Shown: piece by piece, positions 33,641 through 43,093 of the stretch
Position numbering within the stretch: position 1 is the stretch's first letter
Layout: the number at the start of each line of letters is the position of its first letter
Assembly (NCBI GenBank): GCA_902363555.1
Contig: CABJAM010000002.1
Span: 248,001 to 312,000, forward strand
Source: Lachnospiraceae bacterium
Lineage (GTDB): Bacteria; Bacillota; Clostridia; Lachnospirales; Lachnospiraceae
Reading direction: 5' to 3'
Length of the DNA: 64,000 nt
The notes under the pieces: generated by a model
The model's input: only the letters and a program-made list of their open reading frames with translations
The model's database searches: none
What the model was told of the DNA's origin: nothing
Position numbers and translations under genes: made by a program

Positions 33641-34739
33641 AAACCCTCGTCCTTTCTGCCGTCTGCCGCCACTGCCAGTTCCGCGGCGTCTGGCCATACA
33701 TTGCCTTAAAAGAGCGTATAAACTGCGTGACATCCTTATATCCCACAGATTCGCAGATTTCCTCCAGCTTCATATCGGTCTGCACCAGGAGCTGCTCCGC
33801 CTTCATCAGCCGGAACTTCCTCAGAAGCTGCGAAAAGGTACAGCCGGTGCCTTTGTGGATCAATGTGCTCAGATAGGAACGGCTCAAATAAAAGTGCCGC
33901 GCTGCCCCGTCCAATGTGGCCGTTCTGTAATTTAGGCGCAGGTAATTTTCAATATCCAGCAGTCGGCGGCCCAAAGCGTCCGGTACACTTTCAGAAATAT
34001 CCATCTGTTCCTCATAATTTTGAAGCAGATATGGAAAAAACGCGGATAAAAGCCCTTCGATAATATCCGCCGCGTAGGGAAGCCCCTGCTCCTGCTGGGC
34101 ATACATATACAAAAGCTGCTGCCGCATAAAAATATCATTTCCGCAATGAAAGGTCAGGCAGGATAAAAAGCCCGGCTCGTGGAGCGTCCGCGAAAAATAT
34201 CTTGCCAATACTGAGGATTCCCTGAAAAGGCCGTAAAATACCGACTCAAACGTGCTTTTCCTCAGCTTCACCGTAATCCCGACACAGTCCGGCCGGGCAA
34301 ACAGATGATGCGGCACGCCGGGCGGAATGATCGTGATATCTCCTGGCTGAGGATACACCTCACGGCTTCCAACTTCGTGGACGCACTGCCCTTCCAGTAA
34401 AAAAACCATTTCAAAGAAATCATGTTTATGGGCATGGATATCCACATAGCGCAAAAGATGCTCCAACTGTACATTTTTCCGCTCCGGCATAAATAGCTGT
34501 TCCGGCAGGCTTCCGGAATATTCATGTTCAAAACGTTCATACAGTAATCCCACCGCCTGCCGCGCATGGGCTGTATCCAGACACGAAAAATCACCGGTAT
34601 GCTCCCCGCGGGCCGCATCCAGATAGTACATCAGCTCATAGTAATCGATATAACTGCCCTTTTGCAAATAATAATCCCGGCCAACCTGCTCGTAAAATTC
34701 CAGAGCCTTCAGCCGATTATAAATATCCAGTAAATCCAT
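33627..34739 (-). CDS. AraC-family regulator with cupin sensor domain
   Basis: 370 residues from the ATG at 34739 (GAGGTG 6 nt upstream). A helical N-terminal part (about 1-95) is followed by a cupin: VDIHAHKHDFFEMVFLLEGQ, with TIIPPGVPHHLFA. The C-terminal AraC domain has LDGAARHFYLSRSYLSTLIH and LEEICESVGYKDVTQFIRSF. First gene of a run that continues into an acyltransferase-like protein, MazG-like and RsmH-like genes. It is divergent from the GPH transporter gene, with three palindromic repeats in the 286-bp gap, so it may also control transport. Confidence 0.88.
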   Translation of the reverse strand: MDLLDIYNRLKALEFYEQVGRDYYLQKGSYIDYYELMYYLDAARGEHTGDFSCLDTAHARQAVGLLYERFEHEYSGSLPEQLFMPERKNVQLEHLLRYVDIHAHKHDFFEMVFLLEGQCVHEVGSREVYPQPGDITIIPPGVPHHLFARPDCVGITVKLRKSTFESVFYGLFRESSVLARYFSRTLHEPGFLSCLTFHCGNDIFMRQQLLYMYAQQEQGLPYAADIIEGLLSAFFPYLLQNYEEQMDISESVPDALGRRLLDIENYLRLNYRTATLDGAARHFYLSRSYLSTLIHKGTGCTFSQLLRKFRLMKAEQLLVQTDMKLEEICESVGYKDVTQFIRSFKAMYGQTPRNWQWRQTAERTRVYDNQ

Positions 34740-34760
34740 CGCCCACACCTCTGTGCCCTA

Positions 34761-34995
34761 TTATAATAGGAATTGCGCCGATGCGCAAGCAGGTCAACGA
34801 TTTCCTTTGGAAATCCTCGACAAATTATAAGCGGAATTGCGCTGATGCGCAAGCAGGTCTACGATTTCCTTCGGAAACTAATTATACGCCTTTGTTTTGA
34901 AAAAAGAAATATTACCGATAAAGTCGAAAAAATCGGTCATTGTTGTGGTAGGTATTCTAAGTTATAATAGGAATTGGCCTGATGGCCAGGCAACT
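34761..34995. repeat. Three-copy palindromic repeat in the AraC/GPH promoter gap
   Basis: Copies start at 34761, 34825 and 34962 with TTATAA-N2-GGAATTG. Each has a hairpin: GCGC-CGAT-GCGC, GCGC-TGAT-GCGC and GGCC-TGAT-GGCC, the last with both arms changed together. The first two add a second hairpin, GATTTCC/GGAAATC type. The promoter of the transporter gene should lie in or beside them. Confidence 0.6.
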
Positions 34996-35025
34996 CAAAA
35001 TATTTATGTACTGGAGGAGACTCTT

Positions 35026-36405
35026 ATGGATCAGGAAAAATACACCCCGCAGACCCGTATGTCCGAGCGTTTTTCCTACGGCTTCTACTTTTTTGGGCAG
35101 GGGCTTATTTACACCATTGTTTCACAATATCTGATGCTTTATTACACAGATTACGCGTATCTGCCCCCGCTGGTCATCTCGGTGATCCTGTTCGGAGGTA
35201 AAATCTGGGATGCGGTCAATGACACACTGTTCGGTCTGATCATGGACAAGATCCGCTTTCGCAGCGGCAGACGCTTTAAACCATGGTTGAAAATATCCAC
35301 CATTGCCATTCCCCTCACCACCGTTTTCCTTTTTACCATTGACGCAGTTCCCAGCACAGGGATGAGAGTCTTCCTGGCAGTCATAACCTATGCCCTCTGG
35401 GATCTGGCCTACACCATGTGTGATGCGCCGATTCTGGCCCTTTCCACAGCAATGACCAGCAATGTAAAGGAGCGGGGCACACTGATGACCTTTTCAGGCG
35501 TCGGCGGCGCTATGGCTATGGCTCTGTCCGCCATCGTGCTTGTGCCAATATTTGACAGCACAGGATTTTTTAAAGCATCCATCGTTATCGCAATCGTGGC
35601 GCTTATAACGATGAGCATGGTCAATATATTCTGCCAGGAGCGCTATCATATTTCGGACGCTTCTCTTACGCAGACAGCAACACTGAGAGATACGTGGAAT
35701 TATTTGCGGCAAAATCACTACCTTTTGGTTTATTACGCCTACCGGATGGTATCCGGCGCCATTACTGTATCCATGCTGACCTATATGGCCAAATATTGTT
35801 TGGGCGATATTAAATACATGTCCATCGTGGCGCTTTGCTCCATGCCAATGATTCTTTGCGTATACATAGCCGCCCCCTTCCTTATGAAGCGCTTCGATAA
35901 AATCGTACTTTACCGGACCTGTGCCATTTTGAGTATGGCAATGAATTTAATCACCTGGAGCATTGGCTATAAAAATAAAACCATTGTCATCATCTGCATG
36001 GCAGTGATTGCCGCACTGGCCATACTTCCGGCAATTATGATGGGTGTGCTTCCTCAGGACTGTATCGAATACGGAACCTTTAAAACCGGCATCCGCAAGG
36101 AAGGGATCACCTTCGCACTGCAAAGCTTTGTCGCCAAGCTGACCGCCGCCTTTGCTTCCGCATTTACGGGGATCATGCTCCACCTCATCGCCTATGACGG
36201 CTCCGCCGCCGCTCAAACGCCAGCAACCGTAAATAATATATGGAACTGCGCCTTTCTCATCCCACTGGCCGGACAGCTTTTAGCCATCGGATTTTTATTT
36301 GCCTATCACTTAAAAGACCGGGATGTTCAGCTTATGAGCGACGCTAATGGCGGAAAGATAACAAAAGAAGAAGCGCTTCAGAAAATGTCGCGCCAATACC
36401 GGTAA
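35026..36405 (+). CDS. GPH-family sugar:cation symporter
   Basis: 459 residues from the ATG at 35026 (GGAGGAG upstream; earlier in-frame codons belong to repeat DNA). Twelve membrane helices in the glycoside-pentoside-hexuronide layout, with FGGKIWDAVNDTLFGLIMDK after the second helix and MGVLPQDCIEYGTFKTGIRK before helix 11, both classic GPH motifs. It imports an oligosaccharide or glycoside with Na+ or H+. The alpha/beta hydrolase gene begins 20 bp downstream, and an arabinofuranosidase is 4 kb away, so an acetylated or esterified pentose-containing glycan is a plausible substrate. Confidence 0.9.
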   Translation: MDQEKYTPQTRMSERFSYGFYFFGQGLIYTIVSQYLMLYYTDYAYLPPLVISVILFGGKIWDAVNDTLFGLIMDKIRFRSGRRFKPWLKISTIAIPLTTVFLFTIDAVPSTGMRVFLAVITYALWDLAYTMCDAPILALSTAMTSNVKERGTLMTFSGVGGAMAMALSAIVLVPIFDSTGFFKASIVIAIVALITMSMVNIFCQERYHISDASLTQTATLRDTWNYLRQNHYLLVYYAYRMVSGAITVSMLTYMAKYCLGDIKYMSIVALCSMPMILCVYIAAPFLMKRFDKIVLYRTCAILSMAMNLITWSIGYKNKTIVIICMAVIAALAILPAIMMGVLPQDCIEYGTFKTGIRKEGITFALQSFVAKLTAAFASAFTGIMLHLIAYDGSAAAQTPATVNNIWNCAFLIPLAGQLLAIGFLFAYHLKDRDVQLMSDANGGKITKEEALQKMSRQYR

Positions 36406-36425
36406 ATTTTCAGGAGGGATTTTTA

Positions 36426-37481
36426 ATGATTTTTTTAGTCGTTATCGGCTTTATTATTGCCATCATTGTTGTGCTCGTTCTGGCCCTGCTCCTGTGGGTA
36501 GTGACATCTCCCATGCCCATGGTGCGGCTGCTGAGAAAGGGCTTTGACGCGCCGCCGGACTATCCGGAAGGCTTTGAGCAGATAAAGCGCGGTGTCATCC
36601 GGCATAAAGACCGGACCTATCCGTCCGCCTATGGCAGGAACCACTACGACCTTTATGTTCCGGCCACCCCAGCGGAATATAATCGTGGCGCTGACCGCAC
36701 CGGGAGCACTGCCGAAGAAAAAAAGCTCCCGGTCATCGTCTGGGTCCACGGCGGCGCATTTGTGGCTGGTTCTAAAGATGGCGTGGAAAACTGGGCGGCG
36801 AGTCTGGCACACAGAGGCTTTGCGGTGGCAGCTATGGATTATGAGTGGGCACCGGAAGCGCACTGGCCGGCGCAGGTAAAGCAGATCGGTGAGCTGTGTT
36901 ATGAGCTGATCCGTCAGAGTGATAACGATCATCTGGATATGAACCGGGTGATCATCGCCGGTGATTCCGCCGGAGCTCATATGGCCGCTCAGTTTGCGCT
37001 GGTCCACACCAGTCCGTCATTCGTGGTCGCCTCCGGCCTGGAGCCGGTACTTCCCCAGGGTGCGCTTAAAGCCGCGCTCCTGTACTGCGGTCCTTACGAT
37101 ATCAGCCAGATGGCGCATCCCAAAGACCGGATGCTGCGCTTTGCCATGAGCCGGGTAGGCTGGAGTTATCTCGGCCGCAAGCATTGGCAGAATTCGGAGG
37201 AAGCCCGCCTGACGACCATCCGGGATTTTATCACGAAGGATTTCCCGCCGTGCTACATCACCGACGGCAACGCCCACTCCTTCGACCCTCAGGGCCGGGC
37301 GCTGGCCGATGCACTGGAACAGCTTGGCGTAATGGTCGGCCGGCGCTTTTTTGACAGCAGCGCCGGGGAAGTGACCCATGAATACCAGTTCAGTATGTCG
37401 CAGGATAATGCCATGCTCTGCTTTAATGATACGCTGGAGCATTTGCGCAGGTGTGGGTTATACTCTGACATCCAATATTAA
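36426..37481 (+). CDS. Alpha/beta hydrolase (esterase/lipase, HSL-like) with N-terminal membrane helix
   Basis: 351 residues; AGGAGGG ribosome site. Residues 1-25 form a strongly hydrophobic helix, likely an anchor. The oxyanion motif VWVHGGAFVAG, the nucleophile Ser in IIAGDSAGAHMA, a late Asp in CYITDGNAHSF and the His in VTHEYQFS make a full catalytic set. It probably removes ester groups from small molecules or glycans. Cotranscribed with the GPH transporter, 20 bp apart. The membrane anchor is unusual for a partner of intracellular sugar metabolism and might hold it near the transporter. Confidence 0.88.
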   Translation: MIFLVVIGFIIAIIVVLVLALLLWVVTSPMPMVRLLRKGFDAPPDYPEGFEQIKRGVIRHKDRTYPSAYGRNHYDLYVPATPAEYNRGADRTGSTAEEKKLPVIVWVHGGAFVAGSKDGVENWAASLAHRGFAVAAMDYEWAPEAHWPAQVKQIGELCYELIRQSDNDHLDMNRVIIAGDSAGAHMAAQFALVHTSPSFVVASGLEPVLPQGALKAALLYCGPYDISQMAHPKDRMLRFAMSRVGWSYLGRKHWQNSEEARLTTIRDFITKDFPPCYITDGNAHSFDPQGRALADALEQLGVMVGRRFFDSSAGEVTHEYQFSMSQDNAMLCFNDTLEHLRRCGLYSDIQY

Positions 37482-37483
37482 AA

Positions 37484-37514
37484 AAATGCAGGGGGCATCA
37501 AAACCTCCTGCATT
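37484..37514. terminator. Bidirectional terminator between the esterase and SnoaL-like genes
   Basis: AAATGCAGG (37484-37492) and CCTGCATTT (37506-37514) pair, with A-rich sequence on the left and T-rich on the right. Separates two convergent genes. Confidence 0.7.
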
Positions 37515-37528
37515 TATGTTTTATTTTT

Positions 37529-37864
37529 TCAACAGGGCTGCAGCACATCCCAATGCTCCGCCAGCATCCCGTCCTCAAGCCGGTAAATATCCACAACCCG
37601 GGCTTTTGTCTTCCCTTCCGGGTCCACATTTTTAAGATAAACAACCACCCGGTCGTCCTCCGCGATCATTTGCTGAATCTCCAGATGAAATGTGGGCTCC
37701 ACCTCAAACTTTTTGGCAAAGCCATCCATCAGACCGGCGCGGCCCTGGGGAACACCCGGATTATGCTGGATATAGTCCTCGCGGACATACTTTAATGCGG
37801 CGTTCACGTCATGGTCATTAAAAAACTCTTTATACATTGCCGCAACAATATCTTTATTCGTCAT
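37529..37864 (-). CDS. SnoaL-like/NTF2-fold protein
   Basis: 111 residues, GGAGG ribosome site. Begins MTNKDIVAAMYKEFFNDHDV, then DYIQHNPGVPQGRAG, DRVVVYLKN and VDIYRLEDGMLAEHWDV, the usual run of a SnoaL-like polyketide-cyclase/steroid-isomerase fold. Such proteins are often small-molecule-binding enzymes of unknown substrate. It is followed (lower coordinates) by the esterase terminator and lies 81 bp downstream of the flavodoxin-like gene, in the same direction. Confidence 0.85.
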   Translation of the reverse strand: MTNKDIVAAMYKEFFNDHDVNAALKYVREDYIQHNPGVPQGRAGLMDGFAKKFEVEPTFHLEIQQMIAEDDRVVVYLKNVDPEGKTKARVVDIYRLEDGMLAEHWDVLQPC

Positions 37865-37945
37865 AATAGCCTCCTAAAATTCATTGGCGGCTGGCGGGTT
37901 ACAGTTCATGCAGATTGGCACTGTTACGCCGCCGGCTCCGCACCA

Positions 37946-38917
37946 TTAATTATTTTTGTAATCCGGCTTGTAATCAAAATAAGGTTTCAGCAGATCTCCC
38001 ATGTCGTCTTTATGGATTTCCAGGTTTTTCATAATGTAGGTCATCATTTCCTTCAATTCATAGTGATGCTCATATAAGCCGGTAATGGTATTTCTGGCAC
38101 GCTTCTTCTCAGCGTCACTGAAGGTTACCTTCACCTGTCCGTCCACGATATCAAGCTTTCCGAAGGTGCCGCACAGAGGACATTCAACCTCAGTGCCCTG
38201 GCCCGGAGTAATGGAAATTAACTTATTGTGGCAAACCGGACATACGCCCTCCTCGCCGTACCAGGTCACATCATCATACTCTTTGCCGATGGACTCTGCA
38301 AGATGACGTCCAAGACCAGCCACGTTCTCCATAAATTCCTTGTCAAATACTGGCTTTGTACGGCGACCCATGTCATAGGCGTCAATCTGGCCAACAGTCT
38401 TCATTGCAGTGGACATACCGAACATGTACATATTTGGCAGACCCATGGATACCCAGTTCGGTGTATGTGCGCCGCCCACAGATATGTAAGCTACATATTT
38501 CTTTCTAAAAAGACGCTCGTCCAGCAGATCGTCGCCGGTCTTACCCTCAGCAATACGTTTTTCCTGCTCCACTGTGGCGCTGGATATATCGTGAGCTGCA
38601 CCGAAGCGGTCGATAAAGTTTTTCAACTGACCGGTAGGCGCCAGGGAATATACCGGAGCCACGAGAATAATACCGTCGGCATCCAGAATTTCATTTTCCA
38701 GTGTCAGGTAATCATCCTTTAAAATACATTTGATCTGCTTGCCCTTGTCACGGGATGCAGAACAGGCGCCACAGCCGCGACACTGGGTGATCTCCATGTT
38801 CATGGTATTGATAAACTTCACGTCAGCACCGGCAGCCTCCGCTGCCATTAATGCCTGCTTTGCACAAATATCACAGTTGTTATTCTTACGCCCCATGGAT
38901 ATTGCTAATACTTTCAT
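37946..38917 (-). CDS. Flavodoxin-like FMN reductase with C-terminal zinc ribbon
   Basis: 323 residues. The N-terminal flavodoxin/NADPH-dependent FMN reductase fold begins MKVLAISMGRKNNNCDICAK and has the cysteine cluster TQCRGCGACSASRDKGKQIK, typical of iron-sulfur flavoproteins, and APVYSLAPTGQLKNFIDRFG for FMN binding. A zinc-ribbon-like insert follows: CPVCHNKL and CPLCGTFG (about residues 227-255). A Glu/Lys-rich helical tail ends it. It may pass electrons to an oxidoreductase such as the FAD enzyme at 43435, but no direct link is seen. GGAGG precedes the ATG; the upstream gap holds a GTAACC inverted repeat and the terminator 39031-39115. Confidence 0.8.
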   Translation of the reverse strand: MKVLAISMGRKNNNCDICAKQALMAAEAAGADVKFINTMNMEITQCRGCGACSASRDKGKQIKCILKDDYLTLENEILDADGIILVAPVYSLAPTGQLKNFIDRFGAAHDISSATVEQEKRIAEGKTGDDLLDERLFRKKYVAYISVGGAHTPNWVSMGLPNMYMFGMSTAMKTVGQIDAYDMGRRTKPVFDKEFMENVAGLGRHLAESIGKEYDDVTWYGEEGVCPVCHNKLISITPGQGTEVECPLCGTFGKLDIVDGQVKVTFSDAEKKRARNTITGLYEHHYELKEMMTYIMKNLEIHKDDMGDLLKPYFDYKPDYKNN

Positions 38918-39030
38918 TGGTAAAACCTCCGTATTTTGTAACCGCTCAAACGGCCCGCATATGCCGTAAAAATTACGTTTTGGTCCGAATGGTTACCTTA
39001 ATTTTTAATATATCTTTATTATATAGAAAA

Positions 39031-39115
39031 CCCCTGTGAAGTTCTTTGCCGTTTCGACTGACATCACCATGAGATTTTACTCACATAAATGTCCGGCAAT
39101 GAATTTTCACAGGGG
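39031..39115 (-). terminator. Long hairpin after the AraC-GH39 gene
   Basis: CCCCTGTGAA-x-TTC-x-TTGCCG (39031-39051) pairs with CGGCAATGAATTTTCACAGGGG-type sequence at 39094-39115 with one-base bulges. On the minus strand a TTTT run follows. It sits 15 bp beyond the AraC-GH39 stop. Confidence 0.55.
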
Positions 39116-39129
39116 AAATGACAAAATTT

Positions 39130-41607
39130 CTATGCGTTATTTTGTCCTACTTTAATCCGTATCCACTGGATCTCATTGGCTTCCAGAGTTGTCTCAAAGC
39201 AGACCCGGCCGTCCTCCGATTCCTGATAGTGGACACGCACGGCAGGAACGCTGGCGCTGCGCAGGTACTTTAAGTCCTCAGCGTGAAGAAAGCCCGGAAG
39301 GCCGGCTTTGAGCCAGTTATCCTGGATGCTCCCGTTATGCTCATTGACCGCGTAGGTTTTTATTTCCAGAGGAACAAGACCGGCACCGCCGGCCGCCGGC
39401 AGTAATGGCAATGTAAACCGCATACGCAGCTTGCGCACATCGGTAAGCAGGTGCTTTTGCTCGTCCACATGGACATCGTCCTCCGCCCGAAGGCCGTATT
39501 GATAATTAAAATGCTTGTAATTATGGCAGAGCACATACCAGTATTCCTTGCCATCTCCGGTAATCATATAATTGTCGCCCCGCTCATAGAGCAGATGGCC
39601 CGCATGGCATAAAAATTCCATGGCATAATAAGCCGGCTTGCATATACCGTTGCGGGTCAGCAGGCCGCTGCCTCCGCAGATAAACTGGTCGGAATCATAA
39701 AATTCAGAAAATATATCCGAAGCGCACCAGTAGCCAAGCACATCGGCCATCCCTACGCTGTCAATGATATTTTTCATCACATAGGCGCCCTTTTGACAGC
39801 TATCGTTAAATACATTCCGGTTCGATACGGTAAAGTTCCATTCCGTCACATGGACCGGAATATCCGCATATCCGGCGCTGACCATAAGCTGGCGCACATC
39901 CCGCAGAAAGCTCTTCATGTAATTTTTATCCAGAGACTGATTGCGGACCTTGTCCGTCGTATCCATTTCCGCAGGATAGGAATAACAGTAGAAGGTCATA
40001 AAATCGGGCTGCTGCTCAAATTCCTTCCAATACCCCAAAAGCTCCAAAAACCTTTCCTTACCGTGACGCAGATACAGTCCTCCGCCCCCGATGCGCACGC
40101 CTGGCAATAGGGTGCGCAGCGTTTTTGCGGTCACGTCGAACCAGTGGAAATACTTCTTCATCATCCCCTCGCTGCCCGGAATGTCCTTGCGGAAAAAAAG
40201 ATCCTCGTCCTCCTTCATCCAGAGCTCAAAGTACCATTGTTCCACCTCGGCCATCCCATAGCGGTCGATCAAATGCTCCATGAGCGCCTTCATAAAGCTG
40301 CGTATTTTCCAGTCCTCGGCAAATATCCCGTCGCCGCTCCTGCCCGACAGCAGAACCGACTGACGGCTGCGCAAAAGCTTTTTCGGCTTCATCCCCAGCT
40401 CCATATACGGCTTCATCCCGCTTCGGGTGAGAAAATCCAGGATCATATCCAGCCGGGAAAAATTATAGGCCGTCTCGTCTTTTCCACCTGTGCCGTCCGC
40501 CGCCAGGCTGTACCCTTCCCCGGCCGCCCGGTCTAAAAACATCTCCGGCGCATAAATATCCCAGAAACGCACGTATTTAAAATGCAGCCGCTCCCGAAGC
40601 TGTCTCAGGTGATCCTGCATATCCGAACGGAGCAGATCCGCGGCCGCGCCCCCATTGATCATCTCCTGCCAATGGTAATTTAATGGCTGCCCCTGGCTGT
40701 GATTGAGCGTGATATCCTGCACATTGAGCGGGCGCACCGGTCCATTGCGGTGCTTGGCAAAATAGGAATCTACCTTCTTTTTCAGCTTCTTCTCCGCACG
40801 GACGTTTTTGGAAGCGCCCGAGGGCTCGCCCTGCCACTGGCTCCGGTAGACGGAGGGCGTCGTATTGTATTTTTCCTTAAAGGCCTTATTAAATGCGGCC
40901 GAATTGGCAAAACCCGTATCCATGGCGATGCGGACCACCGGCTTATCGGAATAGAGCAGCTCGGAAATGGCATAGCCCAGGCGGATGGAATTGACATATT
41001 CTAAAAAGCTCATGCCAAACTGCTTTTTTATGTATTTGGAGAGATAGGCGGTGGACAAATACAGCTCCCTGGCCAGGTCCGATAGCACGATAGGTTTATC
41101 GTAATTTTGCCGGATATACTCGGCAATCTTATGTTTCCGGTCATCAAACTTATGCTGTTCTCCCCTGTACCGGGAATCCTCCTCCGTCAAAAGAAAATTA
41201 TTCTGAAGCACATGGAGCAGCTCATAATGGAGGCTGTGAAGATAGATCAGATCCTCACCGTCGTGGTAATAATGCTGATTGATGATTTTCTGAATGATCT
41301 CCCGGACCTCCTCATAAAGCTCCCCGTCCTCCGCCGTGGAATTGCACCAGAACAGGACCATGCTCTGCTTTAAGAGTCTGGCCAGCTCGTCATAGGCGAT
41401 GTGAAAGCAGCCGGCCAATGCATCCGGGCTGCCCTCATAGGCGTGACGCCGGCCGGAATTGACGATGAGGAAATCCTCGGCAACCATGGTGTATACCTTC
41501 TCCTCGATCGTAAAATCTACCCGGCCCTCTAAAACATAAAACAGCTCAATATCCAGATGGGTGTGTACATTTTCACTTTTACCAATACGAAATTCAAAAT
41601 CAATCAT
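39130..41607 (-). CDS. AraC regulator fused to a GH39 (beta-xylosidase-like) domain
   Basis: 825 residues. A cupin sensor (HTHLDIELFYVLEGRVDFTI) and an AraC DNA-binding domain (VLSDLARELYLSTAYLSKYI; RIAMDTGFANSAAFNKAF) fill residues 1-265. From about 290 to the end there is a GH39 TIM-barrel and beta domain: YHWQEMINGG, FKYVRFWDIY, and the nucleophile-type Glu589 in HVTEWNFTVS. The acid/base site is changed: where GH39 enzymes have W-N-E-P, this protein has W-M464-K465-E in WYFELWMKEDED. It may therefore bind xylo-oligosaccharides as a sensor without cleaving them. It follows the tandem-GntR gene by 10 bp in an operon. The AraC-GH39 fusion is seen in other Clostridia to my knowledge; the sensor role is inference. 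Confidence 0.88.
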   Translation of the reverse strand: MIDFEFRIGKSENVHTHLDIELFYVLEGRVDFTIEEKVYTMVAEDFLIVNSGRRHAYEGSPDALAGCFHIAYDELARLLKQSMVLFWCNSTAEDGELYEEVREIIQKIINQHYYHDGEDLIYLHSLHYELLHVLQNNFLLTEEDSRYRGEQHKFDDRKHKIAEYIRQNYDKPIVLSDLARELYLSTAYLSKYIKKQFGMSFLEYVNSIRLGYAISELLYSDKPVVRIAMDTGFANSAAFNKAFKEKYNTTPSVYRSQWQGEPSGASKNVRAEKKLKKKVDSYFAKHRNGPVRPLNVQDITLNHSQGQPLNYHWQEMINGGAAADLLRSDMQDHLRQLRERLHFKYVRFWDIYAPEMFLDRAAGEGYSLAADGTGGKDETAYNFSRLDMILDFLTRSGMKPYMELGMKPKKLLRSRQSVLLSGRSGDGIFAEDWKIRSFMKALMEHLIDRYGMAEVEQWYFELWMKEDEDLFFRKDIPGSEGMMKKYFHWFDVTAKTLRTLLPGVRIGGGGLYLRHGKERFLELLGYWKEFEQQPDFMTFYCYSYPAEMDTTDKVRNQSLDKNYMKSFLRDVRQLMVSAGYADIPVHVTEWNFTVSNRNVFNDSCQKGAYVMKNIIDSVGMADVLGYWCASDIFSEFYDSDQFICGGSGLLTRNGICKPAYYAMEFLCHAGHLLYERGDNYMITGDGKEYWYVLCHNYKHFNYQYGLRAEDDVHVDEQKHLLTDVRKLRMRFTLPLLPAAGGAGLVPLEIKTYAVNEHNGSIQDNWLKAGLPGFLHAEDLKYLRSASVPAVRVHYQESEDGRVCFETTLEANEIQWIRIKVGQNNA

Positions 41608-41617
41608 TTGCTCACCT

Positions 41618-43093
41618 TTATTTCCACAGCTTATCCCCGTCGTATACAGCCATCGCTGCCTTTAAATAGCCAAGCTGCCCGCAATGAAAAAATATCTGCC
41701 GGTGGATCTCATGGAACATATCCGCGGCCATATTTGCAAACAGCGCCTTATCCCCCTCGATCAGTTTATCCACGGCCGTCATACACTGCCGGTAAATGCT
41801 GTCACTTTCCGGTGTCCGTTCCCTGCTGACCAGCTTTGGAATACTCCGTCCGATACTGTAATTTTTCAAAAGAACCCCATAAATCGCCCGCAGCGCGTCA
41901 TACTGGATATGCGAAATTATAAATTCCAGCAGCGTCCGCGGAAAAAGCTGATGCACATAAGGACCGCTGCGCAGTGTCTCAAGACGTTCATATAATTGCA
42001 GCGCTTCGCCGGGCGTAACGTTTTCCGCACTGTGGGCGGCCACGCCTTCCACAGTCAGCGACAGCAGCTCCAGGCTGTCCAGAAAACGACGCACATGGCT
42101 GGCGATCTGCTCCGGCCTGATTTTAATTTTTTTCAGCGCATCCAGATCCATAGCCACAAAAATCCCCGCGCCGCGCCGGGCGGTCACAACGCCCCATTCC
42201 TGCAAAGTCGCAATGGCCTTCACGGTCGTGTCCACACTTACATTATATATTTTCTGGAGCTCCTCGTGAGAGGGCAGCCGGTCCCCCGGCTGATACCTGC
42301 CGATGGCGATCAGCCCAAGCAGATCCAAATATACGCTGGAGTACCGCTCCTGCGCCTTGCTCAGTGACTGCTCCAGGCTGTCGGCGCCATCCAGAAACGG
42401 CGAATTTATGGATACTTCATAGTAAGCAATACTGGCCTGTTTATCGGGCACAACGCAATAGAGCATGTTCAGGTCCTCAAAAGATATACGCTCCGGCTGT
42501 CCGCCCTGTTTCATCGTTGTGATCAATCGTTTTAAGGCTTTCAGATAATTTCCCCGGAGCGCCAGTGTGCCCGGAAGCGGGTCCACATCGCCAAATCCCA
42601 GGCTGTCCACGGCTCTTAAAATAAGGTCATTGCCCAGTCGGGATATGAAGAAACGCCAAAGACGGTTGGACAGCCGCCAAAATTCGGTGGGCCGGTCCGG
42701 GTCCATCTGATTTACAATGGTTTCCGGAATGTTCCAGTCCTCCCCGGTGCAAAGCTGCATGCCGCGGCGATTGATAGGATAACACAGTAAAATCCCGGTC
42801 CGTAATATATCGTTAGCCACGGCAGTGTCGGCCTTATGCAGGGTCCGCACAGCCTCCTCGTGGGGGATCGTGCAGTTATAGGCAACGACAGGGCGCATCC
42901 GCTGAGTGGATGTCACAAGCCCCTCCTGCACAAGCAGCTCCACAGCCCGCCGGACTGTTTTTTCAGAAGTATTAAATTCGCGGCACAGCTTCGCCCGCGA
43001 CGGCAGCTTCGTTCCCGGAGGCAGAAGTCCGCTTTCTATTTTATTTTTTAAAATTTGGTGTACGCTCTCATACATAACCGTGTCCGTTTTCAT
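41618..43093 (-). CDS. Regulator with two tandem GntR winged-helix domains
   Basis: 491 residues, GGAGC ribosome site. The first GntR domain is at residues 1-72 (GLLPPGTKLPSRAKLCREFN; SEKTVRRAVELLVQEGLV). A second complete one lies near residues 250-320 (IAIGRYQPGDRLPSHEELQK; DTTVKAIATLQEWGVVTARR). Helical regions after each may be ligand-binding or dimerisation parts, but none match FadR or UTRA in an obvious way. Its stop is 10 bp from the AraC-GH39 start, so both are cotranscribed and probably control the same carbohydrate genes. Confidence 0.85.
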   Translation of the reverse strand: MKTDTVMYESVHQILKNKIESGLLPPGTKLPSRAKLCREFNTSEKTVRRAVELLVQEGLVTSTQRMRPVVAYNCTIPHEEAVRTLHKADTAVANDILRTGILLCYPINRRGMQLCTGEDWNIPETIVNQMDPDRPTEFWRLSNRLWRFFISRLGNDLILRAVDSLGFGDVDPLPGTLALRGNYLKALKRLITTMKQGGQPERISFEDLNMLYCVVPDKQASIAYYEVSINSPFLDGADSLEQSLSKAQERYSSVYLDLLGLIAIGRYQPGDRLPSHEELQKIYNVSVDTTVKAIATLQEWGVVTARRGAGIFVAMDLDALKKIKIRPEQIASHVRRFLDSLELLSLTVEGVAAHSAENVTPGEALQLYERLETLRSGPYVHQLFPRTLLEFIISHIQYDALRAIYGVLLKNYSIGRSIPKLVSRERTPESDSIYRQCMTAVDKLIEGDKALFANMAADMFHEIHRQIFFHCGQLGYLKAAMAVYDGDKLWK

